DNA from: Kordia sp. TARA_039_SRF | GTDB taxonomy: Bacteria; Bacteroidota; Bacteroidia; Flavobacteriales; Flavobacteriaceae | Length of the DNA: 64,000 nucleotides | Direction: 5' to 3' | Assembly: GCA_006383075.2 (NCBI GenBank) | Contig: SMNH02000001.1 | Location: forward strand, 618,430-682,429 | Made by a program: the position numbers and the translations under genes | Part shown: positions 35,980-44,868 of the stretch, in pieces | How positions within the stretch are numbered: position 1 is the first letter of the stretch | Layout: each line of letters starts with the position of its first letter | The notes under the pieces: generated by a model | Told to the model about the DNA's origin: nothing | Databases searched by the model: none | What the model saw: the letters and a program-made list of their open reading frames with translations, nothing else

Positions 35980-36158
35980 GAGAATATTTTTTTTACGGTT
36001 TTTTCATATTGCTTTTTCGATATGAGGAATTTTTTCTCTTGCTTGTTTTTGGACATGTAGTCCGCCAATAATGTTATTACTATGGTTGTAAGCATTCCTG
36101 CCACAAAGCTTATTGCCATCCAAATGATGAGTAGGGTTTCTGTTGTTGTGTGTTCCAT
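35976..36158 (-). CDS. Small single-pass membrane protein
   Basis: The 60-residue protein has an N-terminal transmembrane helix (LLIIWMAISFVAGMLTTIVITLLADY) and a very basic cytoplasmic tail. It is the first gene of a coupled chain with the 33-residue membrane protein and the LuxR-type regulator, downstream of the shared operator/promoter at 36221-36290. Confidence 0.65.
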   Translation of the reverse strand: MEHTTTETLLIIWMAISFVAGMLTTIVITLLADYMSKNKQEKKFLISKKQYEKTVKKIFS

Positions 36159-36220
36159 TAGTTCGTTTTTTTTAGTTTTAGTACACTAATGAAATTGATG
36201 TTTAGTGTAACTGAGTTGAA

Positions 36221-36290
36221 CAAATATATAAATATTTTCTATATAAAACGAAATATTTTATATAAAATGTGTAATATTTTATATATGAAC
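36221..36290 (-). promoter_or_regulatory. Operator/promoter, family ii (36k)
   Basis: The -7 box TATATTTG (36228-36221) is preceded by three AT-rich boxes: one with ATATTTTCTATATAAAA, one with the 14-bp palindrome ATTTTATATAAAAT and one with TAATATTTTATATAT. The first 23 bp match the promoters at 47850 and 52649 almost exactly. Confidence 0.6.
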
Positions 36291-36320
36291 TGAAATTATA
36301 ATTTTTTAAACGATGGTTTT

Positions 36321-36779
36321 TTACATGAAATCGTTGACGGAAGTAAACTCTAACACATAGCCGTTAGCGTTGCAATAGTTAGATAGTGGCGCTACCGAAA
36401 TGGTATTGAGTAGTGTGTTTTTCCAATTGCAATCTTCTTGACTGTTAATGTATTGTTTAAGCTTTTGAATGATGTATTTTATTTCGAGCTGACACAGAGC
36501 GAAGTTGTTTATTTCTACAGCATTGCCCGCTTTGGAATCGAGCTTTTTAACGACCATGATAGCAATGTTGTTGTTAGTAGTAACATTGTCCTCGTCAGTT
36601 GCTTTTGGGTTGTGAGAAGGTATGACACCTATTATTGTACAGTTATCTTTGGCGTTAGCGGTATTTTTATATAAGTCGTTAGCTCTATCATCAGACGCTA
36701 CTATGATGGCGTTTTCAAGATTGTCACGCTCTGCCAATGTTTCTTTTATAAATTTTTGAAAATCGTTAATTAGTAGCAT
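36321..36779 (-). CDS. Unknown phage protein, 152 residues
   Basis: No domain is recognised. It is an alpha/beta-like protein (NAIIVASDDRANDLYKN, NNIAIMVVKKLDSKAG) with a C-terminal SNYCNANGYVLEFTSV. It is the last gene of the portal operon and overlaps the preceding gene by 14 bp. Head-tail completion or minor tail roles fit the position only. Confidence 0.6.
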   Translation of the reverse strand: MLLINDFQKFIKETLAERDNLENAIIVASDDRANDLYKNTANAKDNCTIIGVIPSHNPKATDEDNVTTNNNIAIMVVKKLDSKAGNAVEINNFALCQLEIKYIIQKLKQYINSQEDCNWKNTLLNTISVAPLSNYCNANGYVLEFTSVNDFM

Positions 36780-37668
36780 TTGTTTTGGATTTTAGTTGGT
36801 TGTATGCATGTGTTTGCTTTGCTAAAAACACCAATACATCATAGGTGTTTTCTTTTTCAACTTGCTTTACGGTGCCAAATACGTTGGTTTCTGCCAAGGA
36901 AAATAGCGTGCCTACCATACCAATGTTATTGGCTGTTGTGCCTGTATCCGTACTTTTAAATAATACGGATATGTCAATACTTCCATTGGCTCCTAGCTGT
37001 AAGTTAGTGCTATTGGCAATGAAATGTTGTGATGACGCTACGTATAGATAGATAGCGTATTTGGTAGCTAATGGGAGTTTTTGGATGTTTTTTACATACT
37101 TAGCCGTATGATGTTCATTGTAAGTGCGGCGGATGTCACCGTCAAAGTCAGTTCGGTTTTTGTACCATGTATAGAAGCTTTTTTTGGGGCGGTATATGGT
37201 AGCTATCATACTATCTAACTCCTGTGGGTTGCCCGTGTTGGAGTATTGTGTGAAATGATGTATAAGCTTTAGATATTCGCCATAGACCGTGTTTGTAAGT
37301 GCGTTGGCTGGACCATAGTATTTTTTGCCTGATATTGTTACATGTGGAAGTAATTGCATGTAAAAATTCATTTGTAATTGATTTTTACTTTTTGGCTCAT
37401 TGATGATGAAAAAATCATCTAGCAAATTGGCAATAGCTTGCATGTTTTCGGCGATTTGCTCGTTTTTAGGCAATTGTAGGTTGGCAACTCTTTTTATGTT
37501 TAGAATGCGTTTGGCAGCGTTTATTTTAAATTCATTGAAAGAAATTGTACTGGCTTTGTATTGCAAGAGCAACTCACAGAAAGCCAATAACTGACTTGCT
37601 GTGAGTTGTGTGGCATTTTCGGGAAACGAAAGCGTGGTGTTGGTTTCTTCAATGAATATACTATGCAT
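36766..37668 (-). CDS. Unknown phage protein, 300 residues
   Basis: A mostly helical protein (LTASQLLAFCELLLQYKAS, YGEYLKLIHHFTQYSNTGNPQELDSMIATIYRPKKSFY). No domain is named. It lies in the head-tail connector operon between a short basic protein and a 152-residue protein, and overlaps the latter. Position suggests a head-tail joining or tail assembly protein. Confidence 0.6.
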   Translation of the reverse strand: MHSIFIEETNTTLSFPENATQLTASQLLAFCELLLQYKASTISFNEFKINAAKRILNIKRVANLQLPKNEQIAENMQAIANLLDDFFIINEPKSKNQLQMNFYMQLLPHVTISGKKYYGPANALTNTVYGEYLKLIHHFTQYSNTGNPQELDSMIATIYRPKKSFYTWYKNRTDFDGDIRRTYNEHHTAKYVKNIQKLPLATKYAIYLYVASSQHFIANSTNLQLGANGSIDISVLFKSTDTGTTANNIGMVGTLFSLAETNVFGTVKQVEKENTYDVLVFLAKQTHAYNQLKSKTNATN

Positions 37669-37981
37669 TTTTGAATTTACCTTTTTTGGTGAGTTTGATG
37701 TTATTGTTTGCTAATTCTTTGCCATTTTGTTCTTTTACAATTTGCAAAGTTTCATGTAATGATTTTTTGGGTTTAGCAACTGATTTGCCTTTATTAAAAG
37801 TCAATATTTTTTGGGTTTTTTGAACTCCATTTGCTGTTACTACAGCGCTTACCTTTGCTAAGGTTTGCGTTTTGGCGGCAGATTGCATGCCTTGCATACC
37901 TGCGAGCAATATTTTTTCTTCTTTTCCTTTTTTGGTGAAATTGTAATAAAACCAGTTGCGTATTGATTTTAAGATTTTCAT
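37661..37981 (-). CDS. Small very basic phage protein
   Basis: The 106-residue protein (MKILKSIRNWFYYNFTKKGKEEK to NIKLTKKGKFKNA) is strongly basic. The ATG at 37981 is preferred because a longer frame would overlap the upstream gene's end by 26 bp. Its stop overlaps the following gene by 8 bp. Function unknown. Confidence 0.6.
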   Translation of the reverse strand: MKILKSIRNWFYYNFTKKGKEEKILLAGMQGMQSAAKTQTLAKVSAVVTANGVQKTQKILTFNKGKSVAKPKKSLHETLQIVKEQNGKELANNNIKLTKKGKFKNA

Positions 37982-37994
37982 AATATGATTGTTT

Positions 37995-38927
37995 TTAGAC
38001 GTTAACGTATTTTCCGCCATCTATTCCTGGCATTGTTTCATTGGCTTCGAATGTTTGATTTTGAAGATGATATTCATCTTCTAGCTGCTTTTGATATTTG
38101 TTTGCTTCATCAACGAGGTATTCCATTACTTCTGCACGCGATTGCGCCTTCATACGCGTGTTTTCAGCATATAGTAATCCTTCAGCAAACATTTCTACAG
38201 GAAATGTTTTGTATGATTTTGCCAATACTTTATATACGATTGCTTTTTCAATCTTTTTTAATAGGCGTAGTTGTTCAGTAGTTGGTGACGTTGCTGTTTT
38301 GAGTTCAGCGTTTTTTGATTCACCTATTATTGGAAGAATGTTTTCGGACTCAACATCCGCCATAAAGGGTACTAAGCGATAGTATAGCTGACCAGATTTG
38401 TTGATTGGAAATATAGTATCGAATTGAGTCGTGTTTCGCACATATAGGTTTTGTGCGTCTTTGTATGGTTGACTTTGTGTCCACACAGACCATTGTAATT
38501 GGTTGAGTTTTTGAAAAATGACATCGAGCGCTTTGTAGGCGCGTTTTTTTATTGCGGCATTATCATTGTTTATTTGCCAATCCCACGCAAGTTTTTCGTT
38601 TTCTTGTGTGTCATTTTTACGACCAGTATTGGAATGTGTAAGGTCGTTGTTTGGCGCAAAATCCAAATATGCCATGGCAGCAATGTAGGTTTGCATGTAT
38701 TTTAATACTTGATCAAGGTCTGCGGGATTTAAGCCATTTGCCTCACCATCATGATAATATTCAGTAATGACGTTATATACTTCTGTGCTTACAAGTGTTT
38801 GTAAATCGGGCGTATTTAGTTCGATGTCTACTTGCAAATTAGAATAGGTATAATCGCCATTTATGAATGGAAGTACAGCTTTGATCTCGGCTTGTCCGTT
38901 ATTGTCTTTGTTGAATAGTATTTTCAT
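37995..38927 (-). CDS. Head-tail connector-type protein (putative)
   Basis: The 310-residue protein lies 1 bp after the portal gene. It is helical with conserved-looking segments (QVLKYMQTYIAAMAYLDFAPNNDLTHSNTGRKN, RAYKALDVIFQKLNQLQ, VYKVLAKSYKTFPVEMFAEGLLY). It resembles a Bacteroidota phage family that I associate with DUF6712, but I cannot verify that here. The position directly after the portal supports a connector or adaptor role. Confidence 0.6.
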   Translation of the reverse strand: MKILFNKDNNGQAEIKAVLPFINGDYTYSNLQVDIELNTPDLQTLVSTEVYNVITEYYHDGEANGLNPADLDQVLKYMQTYIAAMAYLDFAPNNDLTHSNTGRKNDTQENEKLAWDWQINNDNAAIKKRAYKALDVIFQKLNQLQWSVWTQSQPYKDAQNLYVRNTTQFDTIFPINKSGQLYYRLVPFMADVESENILPIIGESKNAELKTATSPTTEQLRLLKKIEKAIVYKVLAKSYKTFPVEMFAEGLLYAENTRMKAQSRAEVMEYLVDEANKYQKQLEDEYHLQNQTFEANETMPGIDGGKYVNV

Positions 38928-38928
38928 T

Positions 38929-40302
38929 TTACAATGGATTTGATGGTGTTGGTGGAATTGCTCTAAGAGATGGTGTTATGTCTTGCTGACGTTCGGGCGT
39001 TGTGCGATAGAAACCAACTTTAAACTGATTTCCAAACAATATTTTAATCATTTCATTTATTGGACGAGTGACGTAGAATTCAGGCATAGGAGTGCTTGTT
39101 TTTTGATGCACAATGTATGCGTTGAGCTGCTCGGAACCCGAATCGGACTTACCGTCAGCACCAACCATTAATAATGAAGCGTGTACACCAAGAGCGGCTT
39201 GCACGGCAAATTTTGCTGTGTCGTACATTTTTATTTGACTTTCTACCCACTCTTTTGTTTTTTGCTCGATTGGAGTTATTTTCCAGCCTAATGTGACTGT
39301 AGCACCGCCCAGAAACTTTTGCACAGTTTCGTTATGCCAAAATTTACCAACGTTTTCTACTCCAGATAGTAACTCAGCTAGTTTACCTAATATTTCGGTT
39401 TTTAAGTCTTCGAGCATTTTTTCTGTGTAATTTTTGCCAGCAGCTTTTGCATTGTCTTGTAGTATTTTTCTTTTTGCTTCCCAGTATTCAGCTGGCGACT
39501 CAATATGCCACTTGATGTTTAGGCTGTTTTTTATGAATGCATTGAAAATTTTTGGAGTGTTTGTTGTGTTTTTTATCCATTGAAGACTTCCGTAGATATC
39601 GGGCATTGGATAGTCGAGCATTCCATAATTTGAATATCTATTATAATAGATAGACACAGGGTACTTACCAGGTTCTTTAGCGTTATATAATGGATATACT
39701 TCGAATTTATACTCGTTTAGCTTAGTCCAATCGCCAATAATTACATGGGTTGGTATTTTTCGGATATCGTTAGCTTTGTAAGCTAACCGACAGCGATATG
39801 CAGGTACGTATTCAATAGATGCGGGAGTTGATGTTCGAATTCTACCTTCTTTTTTGCGCAATACTTTGGTGAAGATGCTTTCTTGAAAATAGTAATCGAT
39901 AGCATTTTGATGCAGCATTTCTTCGTAGTTGATGCTGTCTAGCCACTCCTGTATTTTTGGTTCTTCAAACGGCTCACGAAGCCATAACCTGCCATCTTTT
40001 ACGTGTTTGTATATGTATGGACCTTGCTCAACCAGTAATTCTACCTTACGCTTTTGACCTCGCAATGCGAAGGAGTTCGCCAATACAGCTTCTTGTATTT
40101 GCTCAGGTATATCGTTATTGCTTCCAAATGGAATAACTTTAAAACCTTCTAAGTCAATTGGTGTTTCTGCCCAATCCGTAAATTTTTCTTGAATAATATC
40201 TTGTGTAGCAGACCTACTCGCACCAGTTATTTCATAGTAACACAAATTGTTACCAGATAATGCAACGTAGTGATCGTTGGATATTTTATGAACTTCATTC
40301 AT
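38929..40302 (-). CDS. Phage portal protein
   Basis: The 457-residue protein should form the dodecameric DNA gate at the capsid vertex. Portal-like features include an early segment WAETPIDLEGFKVIPFGSNNDIPEQIQEAVLANSFALRGQKRKVELL, a beta-rich wing region (VEYVPAYRCRLAYKANDI) and the long helical crown/stem stretch with WVESQIKMYDTAKFAVQAALGVHASLLMVGADGKSDSGSEQLNAYIVHQKTSTP. It lies two genes after the terminase large subunit gene and overlaps its upstream neighbour by 4 bp. Length is normal for the family. Confidence 0.8.
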   Translation of the reverse strand: MNEVHKISNDHYVALSGNNLCYYEITGASRSATQDIIQEKFTDWAETPIDLEGFKVIPFGSNNDIPEQIQEAVLANSFALRGQKRKVELLVEQGPYIYKHVKDGRLWLREPFEEPKIQEWLDSINYEEMLHQNAIDYYFQESIFTKVLRKKEGRIRTSTPASIEYVPAYRCRLAYKANDIRKIPTHVIIGDWTKLNEYKFEVYPLYNAKEPGKYPVSIYYNRYSNYGMLDYPMPDIYGSLQWIKNTTNTPKIFNAFIKNSLNIKWHIESPAEYWEAKRKILQDNAKAAGKNYTEKMLEDLKTEILGKLAELLSGVENVGKFWHNETVQKFLGGATVTLGWKITPIEQKTKEWVESQIKMYDTAKFAVQAALGVHASLLMVGADGKSDSGSEQLNAYIVHQKTSTPMPEFYVTRPINEMIKILFGNQFKVGFYRTTPERQQDITPSLRAIPPTPSNPL

Positions 40303-40580
40303 CGGGTTGGTATTATAATAGGTTTGTCATTGACTGATAGTAATAGAGGAATAAAAGCTGTACCATATTCGTCATTCTGTTTGTCTATGTAGTTGAACTT
40401 ATATGCGCCGTTCTTATCCTTCATTGAAGGAGTTTGCTTCCGCAACAAACACTGAGAAACAATCTTAATACTACCATCTGTGCGTACATGCGTGAGTTTA
40501 AAAGACTCCTGTAGAAGAGCAAGCCTTTTAATTTCATCAAACGCTGCTCCATAACTGTTATATGTTTCTTTATTACTCAT
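40299..40580 (-). CDS. Unknown small protein, first gene of the portal operon
   Basis: The 93-residue protein (MSNKETYNSYGAAFDEIKRL to LLSVNDKPIIIPTR) has a helical start and a beta-like end. The ATG at 40580 is chosen because it directly follows late promoter P2; the -7 box TTATACTTG ends only 3 nt before the ATG, implying a leaderless mRNA. Confidence 0.65.
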   Translation of the reverse strand: MSNKETYNSYGAAFDEIKRLALLQESFKLTHVRTDGSIKIVSQCLLRKQTPSMKDKNGAYKFNYIDKQNDEYGTAFIPLLLSVNDKPIIIPTR

Positions 40581-40583
40581 ACA

Positions 40584-40619
40584 CAAGTATAACCTGCGAA
40601 GCGCCAAACGAAAAGGACA
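40584..40619 (-). promoter_or_regulatory. Late promoter P2, portal operon
   Basis: TGTCCTTTTC (40619-40610), a 17-nt spacer and TTATACTTG (40592-40584) on the minus strand. The -7 box is identical to that of P1. Confidence 0.65.
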
Positions 40620-40803
40620 ATCATATATCTCAGTATTGTAAAAACAGTGTATACACAAAAACTAGTCTTAGCGTGGCGGGGTTTTGCGTGACACATTTCG
40701 CAAATTTTTTTAAAAAATTAGGGTTAAATTATTGTTTATCAAGAAATTGAAAAGCTAAAAAAAGAAATAAGTAGTTAAATATTAATACTTTATCAAAAAA
40801 AGA

Positions 40804-42534
40804 TTATTTGATTGTTGGATCTGAAAATGAAAGTTCTTCGTTTCCACTTATGATTTTTATAAGTTCTTGGCGACAAACAAAATACTTAAAGGCATCAGAC
40901 ATATTGGTCGATTCTAAAGGAAGTCTGTGGTAAGCTAGTTTTTCTGAAGATTTATCTTTATGAATTGATTTCGCGCCAGTAGTTTTATTTACTTTGATGA
41001 TTTTTTTGGCACGCTCAAGCGATGATTTTAAACAAATACAATTGTACTTATCTATTAATAATTTTGGTAATAAAGGATTGTTTCCTTCCATTAACTGAAG
41101 GCATAGTTCATATTCTGTTTGTTGCGATATTGTAGCCTGACTTCTACTTTGTAACGAAACAATCCAGCCTGTAGGGTTTCCATCTTTGTTAAACTCAATC
41201 GCTTTTTTTAATTTGCTTGCATGATCTTCTCCAACAGATTGATAATTATTGGTAGCTCTATCATGCCACAGCAACAACTGTTTGCGCTTGTGGTTCTTGA
41301 AAAACTCAACAAACTGCGCGCCAAGTTCAGGAATGAAATCCGTTGGTATTGTATAGAATTCTGCTAAGACACGAATCAATTCGTCAGAACTCTGTCCAAC
41401 AACCAAACTACACATGTTGCCCGAATCAAAACCAGCTTCTAAGTGCTGATTTCTCATTAAGTATTTCAAATCTATCGAGCTGGTTTTTTGGTGTTTTAAT
41501 TCCGAAAATGTGAATTTATCTACATTAGCATAGTTAAATCCGTCACTGTAAAAATTGCTTTGTTTCAGTTTCGGATAAAACTTTTCTCCAACTTCAATAG
41601 TTGGTTCCATAGACAATATGGCTGTCATGAGTTCTTTAAAGTTCCCTTTTTTAAATTGCTCATAAAAATAAGTTTCTGTCAAAATATCAGCATTGACAAA
41701 CGAACTTCCTATGTAAAAAAATGTAGAGTTGCGGCGCACTTTTTTATATCGAGCTTCCCAACGTTTCCAGTTTCTATGAATGTTGCGTAGCTTTTTCTTT
41801 AATTTTTCATTTTTTGGATCAGCATTGAGTAACTCTTGAGTTTTTATGAATTCAATTTTTATCTCATTCAAAACAAAAGCAACTTGCAATATGCGTTCTA
41901 TTTGGGCAATGTCCATTTGGTCCCGTTGTTCCAAAATCCAATCCTGTTCACCAAGATTAATATTAGGCATATCTGTAGTATAAGTAGAACCTAAATAGTA
42001 TGGACTGCTGGAATATCGCACATGCTCGCCACGCGTTGCTTGCTGTGTTTTGTTGAGTTTCTTCTTTTTTAAATACTTGGCTTCGTCACCTGCGTCCGCT
42101 TGGTACGAATCACCTGCGCCCGATGACGGTCTGTCCTGAGAAATGATTTTAAAATGAGTGCCATGATGCGTGGTAATAGTATGTTTCCAACTCAGCACTG
42201 TTTTGTGTGGTTTTTTAAAATGGGCGGGCGGGCGCCTGTCTACAACAAAATGTATTCCTTCTATCCAGCCAAGCGATTCCCATCCAGTAATAATGGTCGG
42301 AATTACATTTTTTACAGCGTTCATGTACGTGTCGGCGGAGAGAGAAACAAACGCACCAGGCATTTCTTTTGAAATATCTTTTAAGCGTTTAGCAAAAATC
42401 ATGCGTGTTTTTGCGCCAGCTCTACCCAAAACTAAATACAAATTGGTTGGCTTTATCATATCAATAAGTTGCGCCAACCAATGACTGTAGCGTAATACAG
42501 TGCCTTTAACTTCTTGCAGTTTATTCGCTTGCAT
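40804..42534 (-). CDS. terL: Terminase large subunit
   Basis: The ATP-driven packaging motor and nuclease. The N-terminal ATPase has a Walker A-like NLYLVLGRAGAKTRM and an acidic Walker B-like segment QADAGDEAKYL. The C-terminal nuclease has the expected acidic residues in EAGFDSGNMC, LLWHDRATNN and NMSDAFKYF, an RNase H-like layout. I chose the ATG at 42534 (MQANKLQEVK), which overlaps the upstream gene by 14 bp; an ATG at 42573 would overlap by 53 bp. It is the last gene of the packaging operon starting at P3. Confidence 0.88.
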   Translation of the reverse strand: MQANKLQEVKGTVLRYSHWLAQLIDMIKPTNLYLVLGRAGAKTRMIFAKRLKDISKEMPGAFVSLSADTYMNAVKNVIPTIITGWESLGWIEGIHFVVDRRPPAHFKKPHKTVLSWKHTITTHHGTHFKIISQDRPSSGAGDSYQADAGDEAKYLKKKKLNKTQQATRGEHVRYSSSPYYLGSTYTTDMPNINLGEQDWILEQRDQMDIAQIERILQVAFVLNEIKIEFIKTQELLNADPKNEKLKKKLRNIHRNWKRWEARYKKVRRNSTFFYIGSSFVNADILTETYFYEQFKKGNFKELMTAILSMEPTIEVGEKFYPKLKQSNFYSDGFNYANVDKFTFSELKHQKTSSIDLKYLMRNQHLEAGFDSGNMCSLVVGQSSDELIRVLAEFYTIPTDFIPELGAQFVEFFKNHKRKQLLLWHDRATNNYQSVGEDHASKLKKAIEFNKDGNPTGWIVSLQSRSQATISQQTEYELCLQLMEGNNPLLPKLLIDKYNCICLKSSLERAKKIIKVNKTTGAKSIHKDKSSEKLAYHRLPLESTNMSDAFKYFVCRQELIKIISGNEELSFSDPTIK

Positions 42535-43126
42535 CCGTATTTTGGAATAATTGTGGAATTTCGATGCCTGCATGCCCTTTTATTTCGAGCTTCTTTTCTT
42601 CCTCTACTGGCAATTGGTCAATAATTGAAGCCAATGTATTTCGGTTAGCACTTGGCAAACCAACATGTTCTGGAGTTAATGAATGTACTTCTATACGTTC
42701 AGTTAATAACGTTTCAGGAATTTCTTCTTTATCTGGCTTATCCAAACCTTTTATCTTAGCCAAATCACCTAATGATTTTATAACCTCTCGCATATCTTTA
42801 GGTTCGCTTGCGGTGCGCACTAATACTGTGAGCGCTTTCATACCAATTTCAAATAATAAATTACGAAGTATCTCATTATTGCTTACAGGATCTAAATGAA
42901 AAAATTTAAGCGCATCATCTACAATACTTTTGGCTTGTCTATAATTAAGATCATAGAATGTTCTTAGCGATTTTACAACATTACCTGGCGATTCTACTCT
43001 ATGCAATCTATCTTGCACAAACTTCAATTGCTCTAAATACAATGACATTTCAGCGTCCAACTCATCATCGGTTCCGCTTTCAATATATTGCTCAAGCAAG
43101 TCGTATTTAGTTATATCAAACTCCAT
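42521..43126 (-). CDS. Putative packaging accessory protein upstream of terL
   Basis: The 201-residue protein is acidic and helical (LEQYIESGTDDELDAEMSLYLEQLKFVQDRL, NEILRNLLFEIGMKALTVLVRTASEPKDMREVIKSLGDLAKIKGLDKPDKEE). It overlaps terL by 14 bp and follows the HTH-containing gene by 6 bp. It may be part of the terminase small-subunit function; no family is recognised. Confidence 0.65.
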   Translation of the reverse strand: MEFDITKYDLLEQYIESGTDDELDAEMSLYLEQLKFVQDRLHRVESPGNVVKSLRTFYDLNYRQAKSIVDDALKFFHLDPVSNNEILRNLLFEIGMKALTVLVRTASEPKDMREVIKSLGDLAKIKGLDKPDKEEIPETLLTERIEVHSLTPEHVGLPSANRNTLASIIDQLPVEEEKKLEIKGHAGIEIPQLFQNTDASE

Positions 43127-43132
43127 AGTGTT

Positions 43133-43444
43133 TTATAAATGAAAAACGTCGGCTACAACGTCTTTAAAAGCCTGTTCTTTTTCGTTTTTATCATGTATTT
43201 GGTATGCTGTCACATTGCCATCTTCAATCATTTCTTCTAAGGCATCAGCTTTTACAATTGCTATTTCTAGCTTGCCTTTTTCATAAGCTTTTCGCACGGG
43301 CGATTTTAAATTGCGCCATTCTTTCATAAAAATTCGCTTGTTAATACCAAGCTTTAATGCAATATCGCTTGGTGCAAAGTTTTTTGCCGCCAAGCTTTCA
43401 ATTTCAGGTAATATTGTTGGTGGAATAGCAATTGTGGCGCTCAT
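43133..43444 (-). CDS. Terminase small subunit-like HTH protein
   Basis: The 103-residue protein contains a helix-turn-helix (LAAKNFAPSDIALKLGINKRIFMKEWRN, about residues 18-46) of the kind found at the N-terminus of small terminase subunits, then a charged helical tail. It lies two genes ahead of terL and is coupled by TAATG to the preceding gene. DNA recognition for packaging is the likely role. Confidence 0.7.
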   Translation of the reverse strand: MSATIAIPPTILPEIESLAAKNFAPSDIALKLGINKRIFMKEWRNLKSPVRKAYEKGKLEIAIVKADALEEMIEDGNVTAYQIHDKNEKEQAFKDVVADVFHL

Positions 43445-44367
43445 TACTTACGTGTTGAAAGTTCGGCTTCCGCATGTGCTAACAAATCTTGGTCGCGCGC
43501 TACCAATTCATTGTTCTCTTTCTTTTTGTTTCTATTGATATTCACCGTAAGTGCGTGGATTTTTTTGTTGAGCGTTGGCGTATCCATTTTGGTAATTTCT
43601 TCCTTTTTAGCCAAGCGCTCAAATATTGGATGCTTACCCAACAATTCGCCCGTTTCTTGGTAGTGCTCCAATTCAGCCCAAGCTTCTTTGTTTTGAATAT
43701 AATTATCAACCACAGTGTCCGCGATTTTCTTTCTGTGTTCGTCGGTAAGTGCTTCATGAAGTAATGGTTGATTTTCGCGGAAGGTATCGTAACAAGTGAT
43801 TAAATCGTTAACTACAATTTTTAAAACATCAGGGCAATCGGCTTGCGCCAAAAAAGGAAATTGCTCTCGTAGCTTAAATGCCTGCTTTAGCGGCAATGGC
43901 TGGCTTTCCAATTGTTGTTGCACATACTTATCGCGCGCGGCTTCCAACGCAGCGTATAAGGTAATCGCTTTTCTGTTGGCGGTTTCAATTTCCAATTCTT
44001 TTACCAACGCAACCGCTTCATGGTATGAAGTTGTTTCTGTATTGTATTGTAACAATTTTTCGTGGGCGGTTGTTGCTGGCGGCAATTCATCACCTGGTGG
44101 CACAGCTGGTGGATTTTCTGGTATAAGTTTAACGGTTGGTTTTTGCAGTGGTTTTTGCAATAATATCTTCAAAGTTCTTTCACTCATGCCAACTGCTTTG
44201 GCTAGGTTGTAATGTAATGTTGCCAAATTGCTAGGCGTTTCGGTAAGTGTGGCAAATGTGCGGTTGAGTGCGCGATTTTTACCTGGTACTCGGTTGTACA
44301 AGTCGCGACCACCAATAAGGCTTCTATCTGTTTGCAAGTATTCTGTAACTTCTTTTAATGCGTCCAT
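43444..44367 (-). CDS. Unknown 307-residue protein, first gene of the packaging operon
   Basis: A helical, charged protein with an N-terminal segment ATLHYNLAKAVGMSERTLKILLQKPL that could be a helix-turn-helix, a Pro-rich linker (PENPPAVPPGDELPPATT) and long helices after it. It is transcribed from late promoter P3 and coupled to the small terminase-like gene. Function unknown. Confidence 0.65.
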   Translation of the reverse strand: MDALKEVTEYLQTDRSLIGGRDLYNRVPGKNRALNRTFATLTETPSNLATLHYNLAKAVGMSERTLKILLQKPLQKPTVKLIPENPPAVPPGDELPPATTAHEKLLQYNTETTSYHEAVALVKELEIETANRKAITLYAALEAARDKYVQQQLESQPLPLKQAFKLREQFPFLAQADCPDVLKIVVNDLITCYDTFRENQPLLHEALTDEHRKKIADTVVDNYIQNKEAWAELEHYQETGELLGKHPIFERLAKKEEITKMDTPTLNKKIHALTVNINRNKKKENNELVARDQDLLAHAEAELSTRK

Positions 44368-44392
44368 TGCGTGATTATTAGTATTAATGACA

Positions 44393-44428
44393 CTAATGTA
44401 TATACAACCTATACATTTGAAAAGGACA
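44393..44428 (-). promoter_or_regulatory. Late promoter P3, packaging operon
   Basis: TGTCCTTTTC (44428-44419), a 17-nt spacer and the degenerate -7 box ATACATTAG (44401-44393). The ATG lies about 25 nt further on. Confidence 0.55.
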
Positions 44429-44431
44429 CAA

Positions 44432-44467
44432 AAAAAACGCCTTGCGAAAGCCGATGCAAAGCGTTTT
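44432..44467. terminator. Bidirectional terminator before late promoter P3
   Basis: AACGCCTTGC and GCAAAGCGTT pair with one mismatch. An A-run lies on the left and a T-run on the right, so it can act on both strands. On the minus strand it ends the transcript of the gene at 44512-44736. Confidence 0.7.
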
Positions 44468-44511
44468 TACAATATAAACTTAAATTTAACTACTACATAA
44501 TAAAAAAGTAA

Positions 44512-44736
44512 CTACTCTCTTTTATTAATTTTTTTGAGTCGTTTAAAAAATTTACTCAATATTTTTTTGGTGTCATAAATACTGGCGTTGGTTGTTGGGT
44601 TGGTTGCTTGTGGAGAATTTACATAACCTACATACATCGTTTCTAAATGTTGTTGTAGTATTTCTACATCGCCCGTTTCAATCAATGTGTGTACTGCTTT
44701 GAGTATCTTTTTTTTTCGGTTTTTTTTTGCCGCCAT
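44512..44736 (-). CDS. Small helical protein, paralogue of the 33k and 46k proteins
   Basis: The 74-residue protein (MAAKKNRKKKILKAVHTLIETGDVEILQQHLETMYVGYVNS, then ATNPTTNASIYDTKKILSKFFKRLKKI) shares its layout with 46364-46609 (KKQIVKAVKELHNTADVSLLLKDLHIMYDHCVLS, then STNP) and more weakly with 33173-33415. It is divergent from the repressor gene. It sits where a cro-like gene would be, but it has no visible HTH. Confidence 0.65.
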   Translation of the reverse strand: MAAKKNRKKKILKAVHTLIETGDVEILQQHLETMYVGYVNSPQATNPTTNASIYDTKKILSKFFKRLKKINKRE

Positions 44737-44868
44737 GATAATTCCTTTTTTTAAGTATCGAGTATTTAGGGAATTTTATCTATATTTACATATAAAATCA
44801 TCGCTAATATATACAATATTTATATAATACAAAAGAAAAATATATATTTTTTAAATAAAATTACACTC
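44737..44868. promoter_or_regulatory. Divergent, very AT-rich control region at the repressor gene
   Basis: This 132-bp gap between the leftward 74-residue gene and the rightward repressor gene contains AT-rich boxes (TATATTTAC, CAATATTTATATAATAC, AAATATATATTTTTT). They resemble the operators of family ii but not closely enough to assign. This is where a lysis-lysogeny switch would be expected. Confidence 0.45.
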
